The notes: a model not told the origin generated them from the sequence alone. A DNA stretch of 64,000 nt from Streptomyces capillispiralis (GCF_007829875.1 NZ_VIWV01000001.1:3132501-3196500), one strand, 5' to 3'; counted from the first letter of the stretch, positions 25,755 to 39,411 are shown. Numbers and translations are program-made.

Positions 25755-27140
25755 TCAGGGGAGGGCCTTGCACAGCGCTTCGAGGGTGCCCGTCCAGGCG
25801 TGGTCCGGCGGGGTGGCGTAGCCGACGACCAGGGCGTCGGCCGGGGGGACGGTGGCGGCGGGGTGGCGGAAGCGGGACAGGCCGTGGACGGCGAGGCCCT
25901 GCCAGGTGGCGGCGCGGACCACGGACTGCTCGGTGCCGGGCGGGAGCCGCAGCACGGCGTGCAGGCCCGCCGCGATGCCGGTGACCCGCACCTCGGGTGC
26001 CCGGGCGGTGACGGCGGCGACGAGGGCGTCGCGGCGGCGCCGGTAGCGCAGGCGGGCGGCGCGGACGTGACGGTCGTAGGCGCCGGAGGTGAGGAACTCG
26101 GCCAGGGTGAGCTGTTCGAGGACGCCGACGGACCGGCCGGCGCCCTGGGCGAGGACGTCCGGCAGCAGGCGCTCGGGCAGCACCATCCAGCCGAGGCGGA
26201 GGCCGGGGGCGAGGGACTTGCTGGCCGTGCCCAGGTAGACCACGTGGTCGGGGTCGAGGTCCTGGAGCGCGCCGACGGCCTGGCGGTCGTAGCGGAACTC
26301 GCCGTCGTAGTCGTCCTCCAGGACCAGTCCGCCGGTGCGGCGCGCCCAGTCGACCGCCTCCGCGCGGCGTTCGGGCACCAGGGCGCCGCCCAGCGGGAAC
26401 TGGTGCGCCGGGTTGAGCAGCACCGCGCCGGCGTCCCCCGCGTCCCCGGGGCGCGGGCCGGCGTCGTCCACGGGGAGCGGCACGGTGCGCAGTCCGGCGC
26501 GTTCGACCAGGTCCCAGTGGACGTCGAGTCCGTAGGGCTCCACGGCGAGGGTGCGGGCGCCGCGGGCGCGCAGGGCCGTGCAGAGCAGGCGCAGGCCCTC
26601 GGCGAACCCGGCGCAGACGACGAGCCGTTCGGGGTCGGCGCGCACGCCCCGCACCCGGGCGAGGTAGTCCGCCAGCGCGGTGCGCAGTTCGGGCCGGCCG
26701 CGCGGATCGCCGTAGCCGAAGGCGTCGTTGGGGGCGGCGGTGAGGGCGCGGCGGGCCGCCCTCAGCCATCCGGCGCGAGGGAAGGAGGCGAGGTCGGGGG
26801 TGCCGGGGACCAGGTCGTACGGGAGCCGGCCCGGGGCGCGTCCGGGAGTGGACGGGCGGGCCGGCGGCCGGGGCACCGCGCGGTCGGCGACCCGGGTGCC
26901 GGAGCCCTGCCGCGCGGTGAGCCGGCCCTCGGCGACCAGGTCGGCGTAGGCGTCGGCGACGGTGTTGCGGGCGATGCCGAGGTCGGTGGCGAGGGAGCGT
27001 GAGGAGGGCAGCCGGGTGCCGGGGGCGAGCCGGCCGGTGCGGACGGCCTCGCGCAGCGCGTCGGTCAGGCCGCGGCGCAGGCCGGGACCGGTCGGTTCCA
27101 GGTGCAGGTCGATGCCGAAAGTGGCCCAGCGTTCCGCCAT
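25755..27140 (-). CDS. MocR-type PLP-dependent GntR transcriptional regulator
   Basis: A 461-aa fusion. Residues about 18-85 are a GntR winged HTH (ALREAVRTGRLAPGTRLPSSRSLATDLGIARNTVADAYADL). The rest is a fold-type I aminotransferase domain with LEDDYDGEFRYDR and the PLP Lys in YLGTASKSLAPGLRLGWM. MocR proteins sense PLP or amino-acid adducts and usually control a divergent gene. Only 47 bp separate it from the AhpD-like gene. TATGGT at 27154-27149 lies 8 nt before its ATG, so its mRNA appears leaderless. Confidence 0.92.
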   Translation of the reverse strand: MAERWATFGIDLHLEPTGPGLRRGLTDALREAVRTGRLAPGTRLPSSRSLATDLGIARNTVADAYADLVAEGRLTARQGSGTRVADRAVPRPPARPSTPGRAPGRLPYDLVPGTPDLASFPRAGWLRAARRALTAAPNDAFGYGDPRGRPELRTALADYLARVRGVRADPERLVVCAGFAEGLRLLCTALRARGARTLAVEPYGLDVHWDLVERAGLRTVPLPVDDAGPRPGDAGDAGAVLLNPAHQFPLGGALVPERRAEAVDWARRTGGLVLEDDYDGEFRYDRQAVGALQDLDPDHVVYLGTASKSLAPGLRLGWMVLPERLLPDVLAQGAGRSVGVLEQLTLAEFLTSGAYDRHVRAARLRYRRRRDALVAAVTARAPEVRVTGIAAGLHAVLRLPPGTEQSVVRAATWQGLAVHGLSRFRHPAATVPPADALVVGYATPPDHAWTGTLEALCKALP

Positions 27141-27187
27141 GGAAGTGGACCATACCGCTGGGCTGCTTCGCTCCTAGGGTCGAGGGC
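27141..27187. promoter_or_regulatory. 47-bp divergent MocR/AhpD-like promoter
   Basis: The gap holds two face-to-face -10 elements: TATGGT (minus strand, 27154-27149) 8 nt before the mocR ATG and TAGGGT (27175-27180) 7 nt before the AhpD-like ATG. Bound MocR would necessarily cover both promoters. Confidence 0.55.
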
Positions 27188-27687
27188 ATGACGACGAACG
27201 CGGAAACGACCAAGGAATACGTCCCCGAGCTGCCCGTCCGGCTGGAGTGGGCCGAGCACGCCCCCGAGGTGTTCAAGGCGATGGTCCGGCTGGACGCCGC
27301 CGCCCGGAAGGGCCTCGACCCCACGCTGCTCGAACTGGTGAAGATCCGCGCCTCCCAGGTCAACCACTGCGCGTTCTGCCTGGACATGCACACCAAGGAC
27401 GCCCTCGCGGCGGGCGAGAGCGTGGAGCGCCTGGTGCAGCTCAGCGCCTGGGAGGAGTCGCGGCACTTCTACACGGCCAAGGAGCTGGCGGCGCTCGAAC
27501 TGACGGAGGCCGTGACGGTGCTGACCGACGGTTTCGTGCCCGACGAGGTGTACGAGCGGGCGGCCAAGCACTTCGAGGAGGCGGAGCTGGCGCAGCTGAT
27601 CGCCTCGATCACGGTGATCAACGCCTGGAACCGGTTCGGTGTGACCTGCCGGAAGACCCCGGGCCACTACACGCCGGGACAGCACGC

Positions 27688-27691
<4 letters not shown>
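27188..27691 (+). CDS. carboxymuconolactone decarboxylase/AhpD-like protein 1
   Basis: A 167-aa alkylhydroperoxidase-like protein. ELVKIRASQVNHCAFCLDMH has the CxxC plus His that in AhpD carries out thiol-peroxidase or disulfide chemistry. EESRHFYTAKELAALELTEAVT and the final VINAWNRFGVTCR helix are family features. The ATG at 27188 is chosen because translation from it begins just after TAGGGT (leaderless) and gives the normal length. It overlaps the next, related gene by GTGA. Confidence 0.88.
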
Positions 27692-28169
<478 letters not shown>

Positions 28170-28173
<4 letters not shown>

Positions 28174-28892
28174 ACGGGGCCGCCACCTTCCGCGCGCTGC
28201 ACCACCACCGCGCACCCGACGACCCGCTGGTCCTGCCCGGCCCGTGGGACGCCGCGAGCGCCCGGGTGTTCGCCGAGGCCGGGTTCCCGGCGCTCGCCAC
28301 CCCGAGCGCCGGGGTGGCGGCCGCCCTAGGCCACGAGGACGGGCACACCCCGGCCGACGAGATGTTCGCGGCGGTCGCGCGGATCACCCGGGCGGTGGAC
28401 GTGCCGGTGTCGGCGGACGTCGAGGGCGGGTACGGGCTGGCGCCCAAGGAACTGGTGGAGCGGCTGCTGGAGGCGGGCGCGGTCGGCTGCAACCTGGAGG
28501 ACTCCGCGGACGGCGTGCTCAAGGACCCGCACGCGCACGCCGAGTGGCTGGCGGAGGTGCGGGCGGCGGCCGGGGACCGGATCTTCCTCAACGCCCGGGT
28601 CGACACCTTCGTCCGGGGCGTCACCGACCCGGAACGGGCCATCGAGCGGGCCGCCCTGTACGTGGCCGCGGGCGCCGACTGCGTGTATCCGATCGGCGCC
28701 CCCGCCGCCGTACTGCCCCTGCTGCGGGCCGGGATCCAGGGGCCGGTGAACGTGCTCGCGCTGCCCGGCCGGGGCCCCTCGCCCGCCGAACTGGGCGGGC
28801 TCGGGGCCACCCGGATCACGTTCGGACCCGGGCTCCAGCAGCGCGCCGCGCGGGCGCTGCGGGAGATCGCGGACGGGCTGCTGCCGAAGTGA
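28170..28892 (+). CDS. isocitrate lyase/PEP mutase family enzyme
   Basis: A 240-aa TIM-barrel enzyme of the PEP mutase/isocitrate lyase superfamily. LPGPWDAASARVFAEAGFPALATPS is the substrate loop, SADVEGGYG carries the metal-binding Asp, GCNLEDS the second acidic ligand, and LNARVDTF follows. The key KKCGH/K(R)CGH loop of true lyases is replaced by a short loop, as in oxaloacetase- or carboxyphosphonoenolpyruvate-type members, so the exact reaction is open. It starts at GTG 28170 (28167 is also possible) and overlaps the previous stop; it is third gene of the MocR-linked operon. Confidence 0.85.
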
Positions 28893-28895
28893 GGG

Positions 28896-29846
28896 TCAGG
28901 GCAGCCACTTCTTCCAGACGGATGCGTGGCTGTCCACCCACTTCCGCGCCGCCTCCCGCGGTGACAGCTTCTGCTCGGCGATCATCAGGGAGACCTCGTT
29001 CTGGTCCTCGGTCGTCCATCGGAAGTTCCTGAGCAGGTGCGCCGCCTCGCCCCCCTTCCTCGCGAAGTCCGCGTTGAGGTACTTCTGCAGCGGGGTGACC
29101 GGGTAGGCGCAGGCGACCTCCGCCGGGTCGGCGTCGCAGCCCTCCTCGTACGCGGGCAGCCTCACCTCGGTCATGGGCACCTTCTCGAACAGCCACTGGG
29201 GTGTGTACCAGTAGGTGAGGAAGGGCTTCTTCTCCTTGGCGAACTGCTTGATCTGGGTGATCTGCGCGGCCTCGGAGCCGGCGAACACCACCCGGTAGTC
29301 CAGCTTCAGGTTCTTCACCAGCGCCTTGTCGTTGGTGACGTAGGACGGTGAGCCGTCCAGCAGCTGGCCCTTGCCGCCGCTCTCCGGGGTGCGGAACCGC
29401 TCGGCGTACTTGTCGAGGTTCTTCCAGTCGGTGACGTCGGGGTGCTGCCGCGCGAAGTACGTCGGCACGAACCAGCCGATGTGCCCGGTGACGCCGAGGT
29501 CGCCGCCGCGCGCGATGGTCCCCTTCTCCTCGACGTAGCGCTGTTCCTGCTCGGGGTGGCCCCAGTCCTCCAGGATGGCGTCGACGCGGCCCTGGCTGAG
29601 CGCGTCCCAGGCGGGCACCTCGTCGACCTGGACGGTGTCGACGCGGTAGCCGAGCTCGTGCTCCAGCAGGTACTGGGCGACGGCCACGTTGGCCTGCGCG
29701 CCCACCCAGGACTGCACGGACAGGGTGACGGTCTTCGCGCCGCGGGCGTTCGAGAACGGTGACGCCTGCCGCGTCATGTCGGCGGCACCGCAGCCGGTGG
29801 CCAGCACCAGCGCGGCGGCGGCCGCCGTCGTACGCGTGCGGAACAT
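28896..29846 (-). CDS. glycine betaine/choline ABC transporter substrate-binding lipoprotein
   Basis: A 316-aa OpuAC-type binding protein. The lipobox is VLATGC with Cys19. SWVGAQANVAVAQYLLEHELGYRVDTV and LEDWGHPEQEQRYVEEKGT are conserved, and Trp and Tyr residues of the aromatic cage can be seen in GWFVPTYFARQHP and YWYTPQWLFEK. Last gene of a five-gene minus-strand operon for quaternary-amine uptake and oxidation. It converges, 3 bp apart, on the PEP mutase-family gene. Confidence 0.92.
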   Translation of the reverse strand: MFRTRTTAAAAALVLATGCGAADMTRQASPFSNARGAKTVTLSVQSWVGAQANVAVAQYLLEHELGYRVDTVQVDEVPAWDALSQGRVDAILEDWGHPEQEQRYVEEKGTIARGGDLGVTGHIGWFVPTYFARQHPDVTDWKNLDKYAERFRTPESGGKGQLLDGSPSYVTNDKALVKNLKLDYRVVFAGSEAAQITQIKQFAKEKKPFLTYWYTPQWLFEKVPMTEVRLPAYEEGCDADPAEVACAYPVTPLQKYLNADFARKGGEAAHLLRNFRWTTEDQNEVSLMIAEQKLSPREAARKWVDSHASVWKKWLP

Positions 29847-29847
29847 C

Positions 29848-31796
29848 TCAGGCTCCCTTCGCCGTGCGGCGTTCGGTCGGCTGGGTCACCCGGTCGAGCA
29901 TCAGCCCCAGGCAGACGATCGCGGCCCCGGCGACCAGGCCGGTCGCCAGGTCGCCCTGGGCTAGGCCGAAGACGACGTCGTAGCCGAGCGCGCCGCCGCC
30001 GACCAGGCCGCCGATGATGACGACGGCGAGGACCAGGACGACGCCCTGGTTGACGGCGAGCAGCAGCGCCGGGCGGGCCAGCGGGAGCTGGACCTGGCGC
30101 AGTTGCTGGACGCCGCTCGCGCCGAGTGAGCGGGCGGACTCCAGGGCGGCCGGGTCGACCTGGCGCAGGCCCTGGGCGGTGATGCGGACGACGGCGGGCA
30201 GCGCGTAGACGACGGCGGCGGCGACGGCCGGGGCGCGGCCGACGCCGAACAGGGCGACCACCGGGATCAGGTACACGAACTGCGGCATCGTCTGGAACAC
30301 GTCCAGCACCGGGCGCAGCAGCCGTTCGAAGCGGTCGCTGCGGGCGGCCGCGATGCCGGTGGCGAAGCCGGCGACGAGGGTGACGGCGACGGCGGCGAGG
30401 ACCTGCGAGAGCGTGTCCAGGGACGGCTTCCACACGCCGAGCACCCCGATGGCGGCCAGGGCGAGGACGGCGGTGAGCGCGGTGCGCCAGGTGCCGATCA
30501 GCCAGGCCAGGGCGGCGACGACCAGGAGCAGCGACCACCAGGGCAGCCACTGCAGGCCGTCGCGGAGCGGGTCGAGGACCCAGGTGGTGAAGCGGCCCGC
30601 CCAGTCGGCGGTGCCGCCGACGACGGGGACGCCCGAGTAGAGGTGGGCGGTCATCCAGTCGACGGCCCGGTTGACCGGCTCGGCGATGCCCACGACCCAT
30701 CCGTCGGGCCATTCGAGGCGGCCCGCGAGCCGTCCGGCGACCGCGGCGGCCACGGCGGCGAGGAGGGCGTACGCCCACAGCGTGCGGGAGTTCGACGCGG
30801 GCGCCTGCCCGAGCCGCGCGCCGGCCGCGCCGGTCACCCGGTCGAGGACGACGGCGAGCAGCACGATCGGGATGCCGGCGGCGAGCGCGGCTCCCACGTC
30901 GACGGAGGCGAGCGCCTGGTAGACGCGGTCGCCGAGGCCGCCGGCGCCGATCACGGAGGCGATCACGGCCATGGACAGCGCCATCATGATCGTCTGGTTG
31001 AGGCCGAGGAGGAGTTCCCCGCGGGCCAGCGGGAGGCGGGCGGTCAGCAGGCGCTGGCGGGCGGTGGCCCCGAGCGACTCGACCGCCTCCAGCACCTCCT
31101 TGTCGGCGCCGCGCAGCCCGAGCGCGGTGAACCGGGCCATGGGCGGGGCGGCGTAGACGACGGTGGCGAGGACGGCCGCCGGGACGCCGATGCCGAAGAC
31201 GAGGACGACGGGGAGGAGGTAGGCGAAGGCCGGGAGGACCTGCATGGTGTCGAGGACCGGGCGCAGGACCCGGTCCATGCGGTCGGACAGGCCGGCGGCG
31301 AGCCCGAGCAGCGCGCCGACGACGACGGACGCGGCGACCGCGACGGCCATGAGGGCGAGCGTCTGCATGGTCGGCACCCACATGCCGAGCAGTCCGCAGG
31401 CGAGGAACGCGGCGGCGGTGCCGAGGGCGAGCCGGAAGCCCGCGACCCGCCAGGCGACCAGCGCGGACACGGCGGTCACCCCGGCCCAGCCGACGGCGAG
31501 GAGGGCGAGGTAGACGGCGCGTACGGCGATGACGACCGCGTTGCTGACGTGGCCGAGGAAGTAGAGGAACAGCGGGTGGCTGTCGCGGTTGTCGATGATC
31601 CAGTCGCTGGCCGTGCCGAGCGGGCCGGAGAGGTCCACGGTGAGCGCGGCGGGCCAGCTGCCGTTCGGCCAGCGGGTGACGGCGAGGGGCACGAGGACCG
31701 CGGCGATCAGGGCGAGGGCCGCGAGCTTGCGCAGCGCCGGGCTGGTGCGGAGGCCCGGCGGGGCGGTCTTGCGGGGGGTCGCGGTGAGGGTCGCCA

Positions 31797-31797
<1 letters not shown>
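29848..31797 (-). CDS. quaternary-amine ABC transporter, fused two-domain permease
   Basis: A 649-aa permease containing two binding-protein-dependent transport domains in tandem (about residues 125-320 and 430-640). Each has its own EAA-type loop (EAVESLGATARQRLLTARLPLARGELLLG and ESARSLGASGVQQLRQVQLPLARPALLLA). Most OpuAB/ProW permeases have one domain and dimerise; this one is a natural fused dimer. ATG 31797 overlaps the ATPase stop (TGATG); the GTG at 31800 is an alternative. The binding-protein gene follows after 1 bp. Confidence 0.92.
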
Positions 31798-33013
<1,216 letters not shown>

Positions 33014-33014
<1 letters not shown>

Positions 33015-34555
33015 CACGCGTCACCACCGATCAGTTCGACGGCCCGCTCCCCGACCATGAGGACCCCGATCATCGGGTTCACGGCCGTCATGGTCGGGAA
33101 CACGGACGCGTCGGCGATCCGGATGCCCCGCAGTCCGCGGATGCGCAACTCGGGGTCCACGACCGCCCGTTCGTCGTCGGCGTCGCCCATCCGGCAGGTG
33201 CCCGCCGGGTGGTAGACGGTGTGGGCGACCTTGCGGGCGTACGCGCCGAGTTCCTCGTCGCCGGTGATGTCCGGGCCGGGCGCCACCTCGCGCTTGAGCC
33301 AGCCGGCCAGCGGTTCGGTTCTGGCGATCTCGCGGGCGATGCGGATGCCGTCGACGAGGGTGCGGCCGTCGTAGTCGTCCTCGTCGGTGAAGTAGCGGAA
33401 GTCGAGGGCCGGTTTCACGGACGGGTCGGCGCTGGTCAGGTAGAGCCGGCCGCGCGACCGGGGCTTGGGGATGTTCGGGGTCATGGAGACGCCGAACTCC
33501 GGCCGCCGGTAGCCCAGTCGCTCCGGGTTGTCGGTGAACGGGATCTGGTAGAAGTGGAACATCAGGTCGGGGCCCGCGTGCCCGGGGTCGCGGCGCACGA
33601 ACAGCCCGGCGTCGGAGTCCATCGCGGAGTTCTCCGGGAGGGGTCCGTTCGTCTCCCAGACGATCACCGACTCGGGGTGGTCGAGGAGGTTCTCGCCGAC
33701 GCCCGGCAGGTCGTGCGCCACGGGTATGCCGAGCGCCTCCAGGTCGGCCTTCGGGCCGATGCCGGAGTGCAGCAGCAGCCGGGGCGAGTCGACGGCTCCG
33801 GCGCACAGCACGACCTCGTTGCGGGCGCGGACGAGGATCTCCTCGCCGTCCTTGGTGCGTACGTGGACGCCCTCGGCGCGGGTGCCGTCCAGCTCCAGCC
33901 GGTACGCCCAGGTCTCCAGCAGCAGCGTCAGGTTGGGGCGCTCGTCCATCACCGGGTGGAGGTACGCCACCGACGCCGACGAGCGCTTGTTGTCCTCCGG
34001 GTGGTAGGCGAGGTCGAAGAAGCCGACGCCCTCGGTGAACGGCTTGCGGTTGAAGCCCTCCACGCGCGGCACGCCCAGCGCGGCCTGCGCGGAGTCGACG
34101 AAGTCGCGGGCGATGGCGTTCCGGTCCTTCTCGTCGACGGGGACGATGTTGTTCTTGAGGCGGGCGTAGTACGCCTCCATCTGCACCGCGCCCCAGCCCT
34201 TGGCCCCGGCCCGCTCCCACTCGTCCCAGTCGGACGGCAGCGGCTTGAAGGCGATGAGGGTGTTGTGCGAGGAGCAGCCGCCGAGGACGCGGGCGCGGCT
34301 GTGCCGGATGTGCGAGTTGCCGCGCGGCTGTTCGGTGGTGGGGTAGTCGTAGTCGAGTTCGCCGCCGAGCAGGCCCATCCAGCGGCGCAGCGTCAGCACG
34401 TCGTCGCGGCCCACGTCGCTGGGGCCGCCCTCGATGACGGCGACCGTGACGTCCGGGTTCTCGGTCAGCCGGGAGGCGATGACGGACCCCGCGGTGCCGC
34501 CGCCGATGACGACGTAGTCGTAGTCGATTTCACGTGCGTGGGTGTGAGCGGGCAT
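33014..34555 (-). CDS. betA: GMC-family choline dehydrogenase-like oxidoreductase
   Basis: A 513-aa FAD enzyme of the glucose-methanol-choline family. [17 protein letters not shown] is the FAD-binding motif. [14 protein letters not shown] and [16 protein letters not shown] are the two GMC signatures, and the catalytic His/His pair sits in [11 protein letters not shown] and in the ending [12 protein letters not shown]. In this operon (aldehyde dehydrogenase upstream, quaternary-amine transporter downstream) choline to betaine aldehyde is the natural reaction. The enzyme is closer in look to actinobacterial GMC oxidases than to E. coli BetA, so oxidase versus dehydrogenase is not settled. Confidence 0.88.
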
Positions 34556-34653
34556 TCGGGTGGTACTCCTCCGGGGACTCGGGACAGGTGGGTGGGTTGT
34601 GGGGCGGCACCGGGGTGCGGCGGTGCGGGGAGCACCGCCCGGCGGTCTGCGGC

Positions 34654-36174
34654 TCAGCCCGCGAACCAGCGCACCGGCTTGGGCGCCAGGTTCTGGTACA
34701 CGTGCTTGGTCTCGCGGTACTCGGCGAGACCGGCCGGGCCGAGTTCGCGGCCCACTCCGCTCTTGCCGAAGCCGCCCCACTCCGCCTGCGGGAGGTAGGG
34801 GTGGAAGTCGTTGATCCACACGGTGCCGTGGCGCAGCCGCCCGGCCACCCGCCGGGCGCGGCCCGCGTCGGCGGTCCACACGGCGCCGGCCAGTCCGTAC
34901 TCGGTGTCGTTGGCGAGGGCGACGGCCTCGTCCTCGGTGCGGAAGGTCTCGACGGTGAGGACCGGTCCGAAGACCTCCTCGCGCACGACCCGCATCTCGC
35001 GGTGGCAGCGGTCCAGGACGGTCGGCTCGTAGAAGTAGCCGCTCCCGGGGCGCTCGGCGGACGGCGCGGGCCGCTTGCCGCCGGAGCGCAGCACCGCGCC
35101 CTCCTTCAGCGCGGACTCGACGTACGCCTCCACCTTCGCGCGCTGCTGCGCGGAGACCAGCGGGCCGCACTCGACGCCGTCCTCGGTGCCCCGGCCGAGC
35201 CTGATGCGCTCGGCCCGGCGGGCGAGTTCGGCGACGAAGCGGTCGCGGACGGACTCCTCGACGATCAGCCGGGAGCCCGCCGAGCAGACCTGGCCGCTGT
35301 GAATGAAGGCGGCGTTGAGGGCCTGGTCGACGGCGGTGTCGAAGCCCTGCTCGGTGGCGCAGGCGTCGGCGAAGACCACGTTGGGGTTCTTGCCGCCGAG
35401 TTCGAGGGCGACCTTCTTCACGCTCGGGGCGGCCGCCCGGGCCACCTCGGTGCCGCTGGCCAGGCCGCCGGTGAAGGAGACCAGGTCGACGCCGGGGTGC
35501 TCGGCGAGCCGCGCGCCGACGGTGCGGCCGGGCCCGGTGACGATGTTGGCGACCCCGGTGGGCAGCCCGGCCTCGGTCAGCAGCTCGATGAGCGCGACGG
35601 TGGTGAGGGGGGTGATCTCGCTGGGCTTGACCACGAAGGTGTTGCCGGCCGCGAGCGCGGGGGCGATCTTCCAACTGGCCTGGAGCAGCGGGTAGTTCCA
35701 GGGTGTGATCATCGCGCAGACGCCGACCGGCTCGTGCACGACGACGCTGTGGACGTCGGGCGAGCCGGCGTCCACGACCCGTCCGGGCGCCTCCCCCGCC
35801 ACCAGGTCGGCGAAGTAGCGGAAGGCGTCGGCGACACAGTCGATGTCGACGCGGCCCTCCTCGACGGTCTTGCCCGCGTCCCGGCTCTCCAGCAGCCCGA
35901 GCGCCTCCCGGTCCCGTACGAGCAGGCCGGCGACGCGGCGCAGCAGTGCGGCCCGTTCGGCGACGGGCGTGTGCGGCCACGGCCCCTCGTCGAAGGCGCG
36001 CCGGGCGGCGGCCACCGCGAGGTCGGCGTCCCTCTCGTCGCCCTCGGCGACCACGGCGAACGGCAGGGCGTCCGCGGGGTCGAGGATCTCGCGCACGGCC
36101 CCCGAGACGGCCGCCCGCCACTCGCCTCCCGCGTGGATGGTGTCGCGCACCCTGGGTTCTGTCCTGTCCGCCAT
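34654..36174 (-). CDS. betB: betaine-aldehyde dehydrogenase-like aldehyde dehydrogenase
   Basis: A 506-aa NAD(P)-dependent aldehyde dehydrogenase. ITPWNYPLLQASWKIAPALAAGN and VKPSEITPLT form the cofactor site, and ELGGKNP holds the general-base Glu. HSGQVCSAGSRL holds the catalytic Cys. DFHPYLPQAEWGGFGKSGVGRELG is the usual C-terminal oligomerisation and substrate segment. First gene of the operon; 98 bp separate it from betA. The expected product is glycine betaine, an osmoprotectant that the downstream ABC system also imports. Confidence 0.9.
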   Translation of the reverse strand: MADRTEPRVRDTIHAGGEWRAAVSGAVREILDPADALPFAVVAEGDERDADLAVAAARRAFDEGPWPHTPVAERAALLRRVAGLLVRDREALGLLESRDAGKTVEEGRVDIDCVADAFRYFADLVAGEAPGRVVDAGSPDVHSVVVHEPVGVCAMITPWNYPLLQASWKIAPALAAGNTFVVKPSEITPLTTVALIELLTEAGLPTGVANIVTGPGRTVGARLAEHPGVDLVSFTGGLASGTEVARAAAPSVKKVALELGGKNPNVVFADACATEQGFDTAVDQALNAAFIHSGQVCSAGSRLIVEESVRDRFVAELARRAERIRLGRGTEDGVECGPLVSAQQRAKVEAYVESALKEGAVLRSGGKRPAPSAERPGSGYFYEPTVLDRCHREMRVVREEVFGPVLTVETFRTEDEAVALANDTEYGLAGAVWTADAGRARRVAGRLRHGTVWINDFHPYLPQAEWGGFGKSGVGRELGPAGLAEYRETKHVYQNLAPKPVRWFAG

Positions 36175-36393
36175 GATCGGTCCGCTGCCTTCCGTTCCTG
36201 TTCAGCACCCGTGAGTCGCACAGGTGTCGTCCACGGGACCGGGTGCGCCTGCCCTTCGCCCTCGGATGCATGCGCGATCCATGGCCGAAAGTGCGCTGGG
36301 TCACGGAACATGAGGGCGAAAGGGAGAAATGGCTTGGTTTCGCGGCCCGCTGGCACCCTCCCGGCCCTCCCGGATGTCTTCGGGGGAACGCGA

Positions 36394-36428
36394 CGGGCCC
36401 CGCACCGGCAGAACCGGTGCGGGGCCCG
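36394..36428 (-). terminator. mdh terminator
   Basis: A perfect 15-bp inverted repeat (arm CGGGCCCCGCACCGG) with loop CAGAA, 20 bp after the mdh stop. Confidence 0.82.
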
Positions 36429-36448
36429 TGGCCCGGAAAGCGGGTCGG

Positions 36449-37808
<1,360 letters not shown>

Positions 37809-38102
37809 ATGGGCTCAGATGAGCCCATAGGGGGGTGTGGGGCGGCCTTCGGAGCGGTGGGGACTGCCGGGGCGGGGCGGCGCTTCGGAGCAGCGGGGGC
37901 TGCCCGGCGGGGCGGGCCTTCCGGCCGCCGAGCGGAGCTGCCCTGGACCGGGGAAGCCACCCGCGTACGCGCCGTTCCCGAGCGCTTCAAGGGCAGGGGA
38001 GCCGGGACGAGGCGGGCCCGGAACGAGGCGGCCGGGGCGGAGCTGCCCGAGTGGCGGGCGCGGCGCTCGTACGCGGACCGTTGGTGGGCGGCCCGTTCAT
38101 GA
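37809..38102 (+). CDS. hypothetical small basic protein (weak)
   Basis: A possible 97-aa protein, Gly/Ala/Arg-rich, ending WRARRSYADRWWAARS. Third positions are GC-rich in the second half, which is the only coding sign. There is no ribosome site before the ATG, and the start lies inside the GAGCCC dyad cluster. No family is recognised. It may be non-coding. Confidence 0.25.
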   Translation: MGSDEPIGGCGAAFGAVGTAGAGRRFGAAGAARRGGPSGRRAELPWTGEATRVRAVPERFKGRGAGTRRARNEAAGAELPEWRARRSYADRWWAARS

Positions 38103-38241
38103 GCGGAGCGACGACCGCTCGGGCACAGTCACCCGGGCGGGCGGCGGCCGCGGCGCCGAGCCGGCGCAGTGGACGGCCGGTGCGCCGCCCGGCTGCCGCG
38201 GGCCGGGCGGGTCGGGCGGGTCGGCCCGGGTGCTCCGCCCG

Positions 38242-39411
38242 TTACTGCGTGTCCGTGCAGCCCTTCTCGCCGGAAGCGGCCAGGATCGCGCAGGCCTCCG
38301 CCTCCGCCGCGTCGGCGACCGGCACCATCGGGGTGTACGCGACCGTGTCGCCGGCCGCGGTGATGGTGTCGCTCTGCTTCGAGCCGCCCGCGGTGATCTC
38401 GACCCTGTCCCCCTGCGCGGCCTGCGTGATGCGCCCCCATGCCGCACCGCAGGTCTCGCTGTAGCGGACCTCCACCGTGGCGGCGCCGACCGTCACCGTC
38501 CGGGTCGTGGTGACGAGCTCACCGCTGCACCCCATGACCTCCGCGTCCTTGCCGTCGCAGGCGTCACCGCTGCACTTCACGCCCGGCGGCAGGTTCGCGT
38601 CGGTGGTGACGGTGGGCGACGGGGACTTCCGGGCGTCGTCGCCCTTCTTGTCGCCCTCGGTCCCCGTGACGTAGAACGCGGCGGCGATCACCACCAGCGC
38701 GCCCACCGCCCCGGCGATGAACGTCGACGTCCGCCGCTTGCCCCCGGAGCCACCCGCGCCGCCGCGGCCGGACGTGTCGCGGGGCGGTGCGCCGTACCCC
38801 CCCGGGACCGGTCCGCCACCGGCGGGCGGGACGGCCGGGGCACCGGAGCCGGCGCGGCCCGGCTGCGGCGGCGGCGCCGCGACCCCCCAGGAGTTCCCCT
38901 GGGAGCTCTCCCCGGACGAGCCGCCCCATCCGCCGCCGGAGGCGTCACGCACGTCCGAGGCGGTCGGCTGCGGTGGCACGCTCGGGGCGACACCGGCCGG
39001 TCCGGCCACGCCCGGACGGACCGCGGCGCCGCCCTTGCGGGATCTGGCGCCCTGCCCCGTCGACGGCCCGGCCAGCTCGCTGAGCGCGGCACGCGCCTGC
39101 GAGATCCGGATCGCCTCCATCGTCATGTCGTGGCGCATCTCCGAGCGGCTCCAGGCGCGCTCGGCGAGCTCCCACATGGTCGTCAGGTGCGTCGGGTTGG
39201 TCCCGGTGACCTCGGCCAGGGCCACGATCGCGCCCTTGGGCGCGAGCAGCCGGCCGTTCAGATACCGCTCCCAGGACGTCTTGCTGTAGCCCGTGCGGTC
39301 GGAGACCGACGCGACGCTCAGGCCGCTGCGGTCCACCACCCGCCTGAGCTGGCTCGTGAACTCCCTGATCTGCGGATCGAGTTCATCCGGCAAGGCCTTC
39401 CAACGAGGCAT
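38242..39411 (-). CDS. XRE-family regulator with membrane helix and DUF2690 exterior domain
   Basis: A 389-aa one-piece membrane regulator. Residues about 14-75 form a Cro/C1-type HTH (LSVASVSDRTGYSKTSWERYLNG). A Gly/Pro/Ser-rich linker leads to a single membrane helix (229-250). The exterior domain is Cys-rich (GVKCSGDACDGKDAEVMGCSG, then EVRYSETCGAAWGRI), the DUF2690 pattern found on many Streptomyces membrane HTH proteins. It probably passes an envelope signal to DNA. A 16-bp dyad, TGTCAATACATCGACA, lies about 310 bp upstream and could be its operator. Confidence 0.85.
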   Translation of the reverse strand: MPRWKALPDELDPQIREFTSQLRRVVDRSGLSVASVSDRTGYSKTSWERYLNGRLLAPKGAIVALAEVTGTNPTHLTTMWELAERAWSRSEMRHDMTMEAIRISQARAALSELAGPSTGQGARSRKGGAAVRPGVAGPAGVAPSVPPQPTASDVRDASGGGWGGSSGESSQGNSWGVAAPPPQPGRAGSGAPAVPPAGGGPVPGGYGAPPRDTSGRGGAGGSGGKRRTSTFIAGAVGALVVIAAAFYVTGTEGDKKGDDARKSPSPTVTTDANLPPGVKCSGDACDGKDAEVMGCSGELVTTTRTVTVGAATVEVRYSETCGAAWGRITQAAQGDRVEITAGGSKQSDTITAAGDTVAYTPMVPVADAAEAEACAILAASGEKGCTDTQ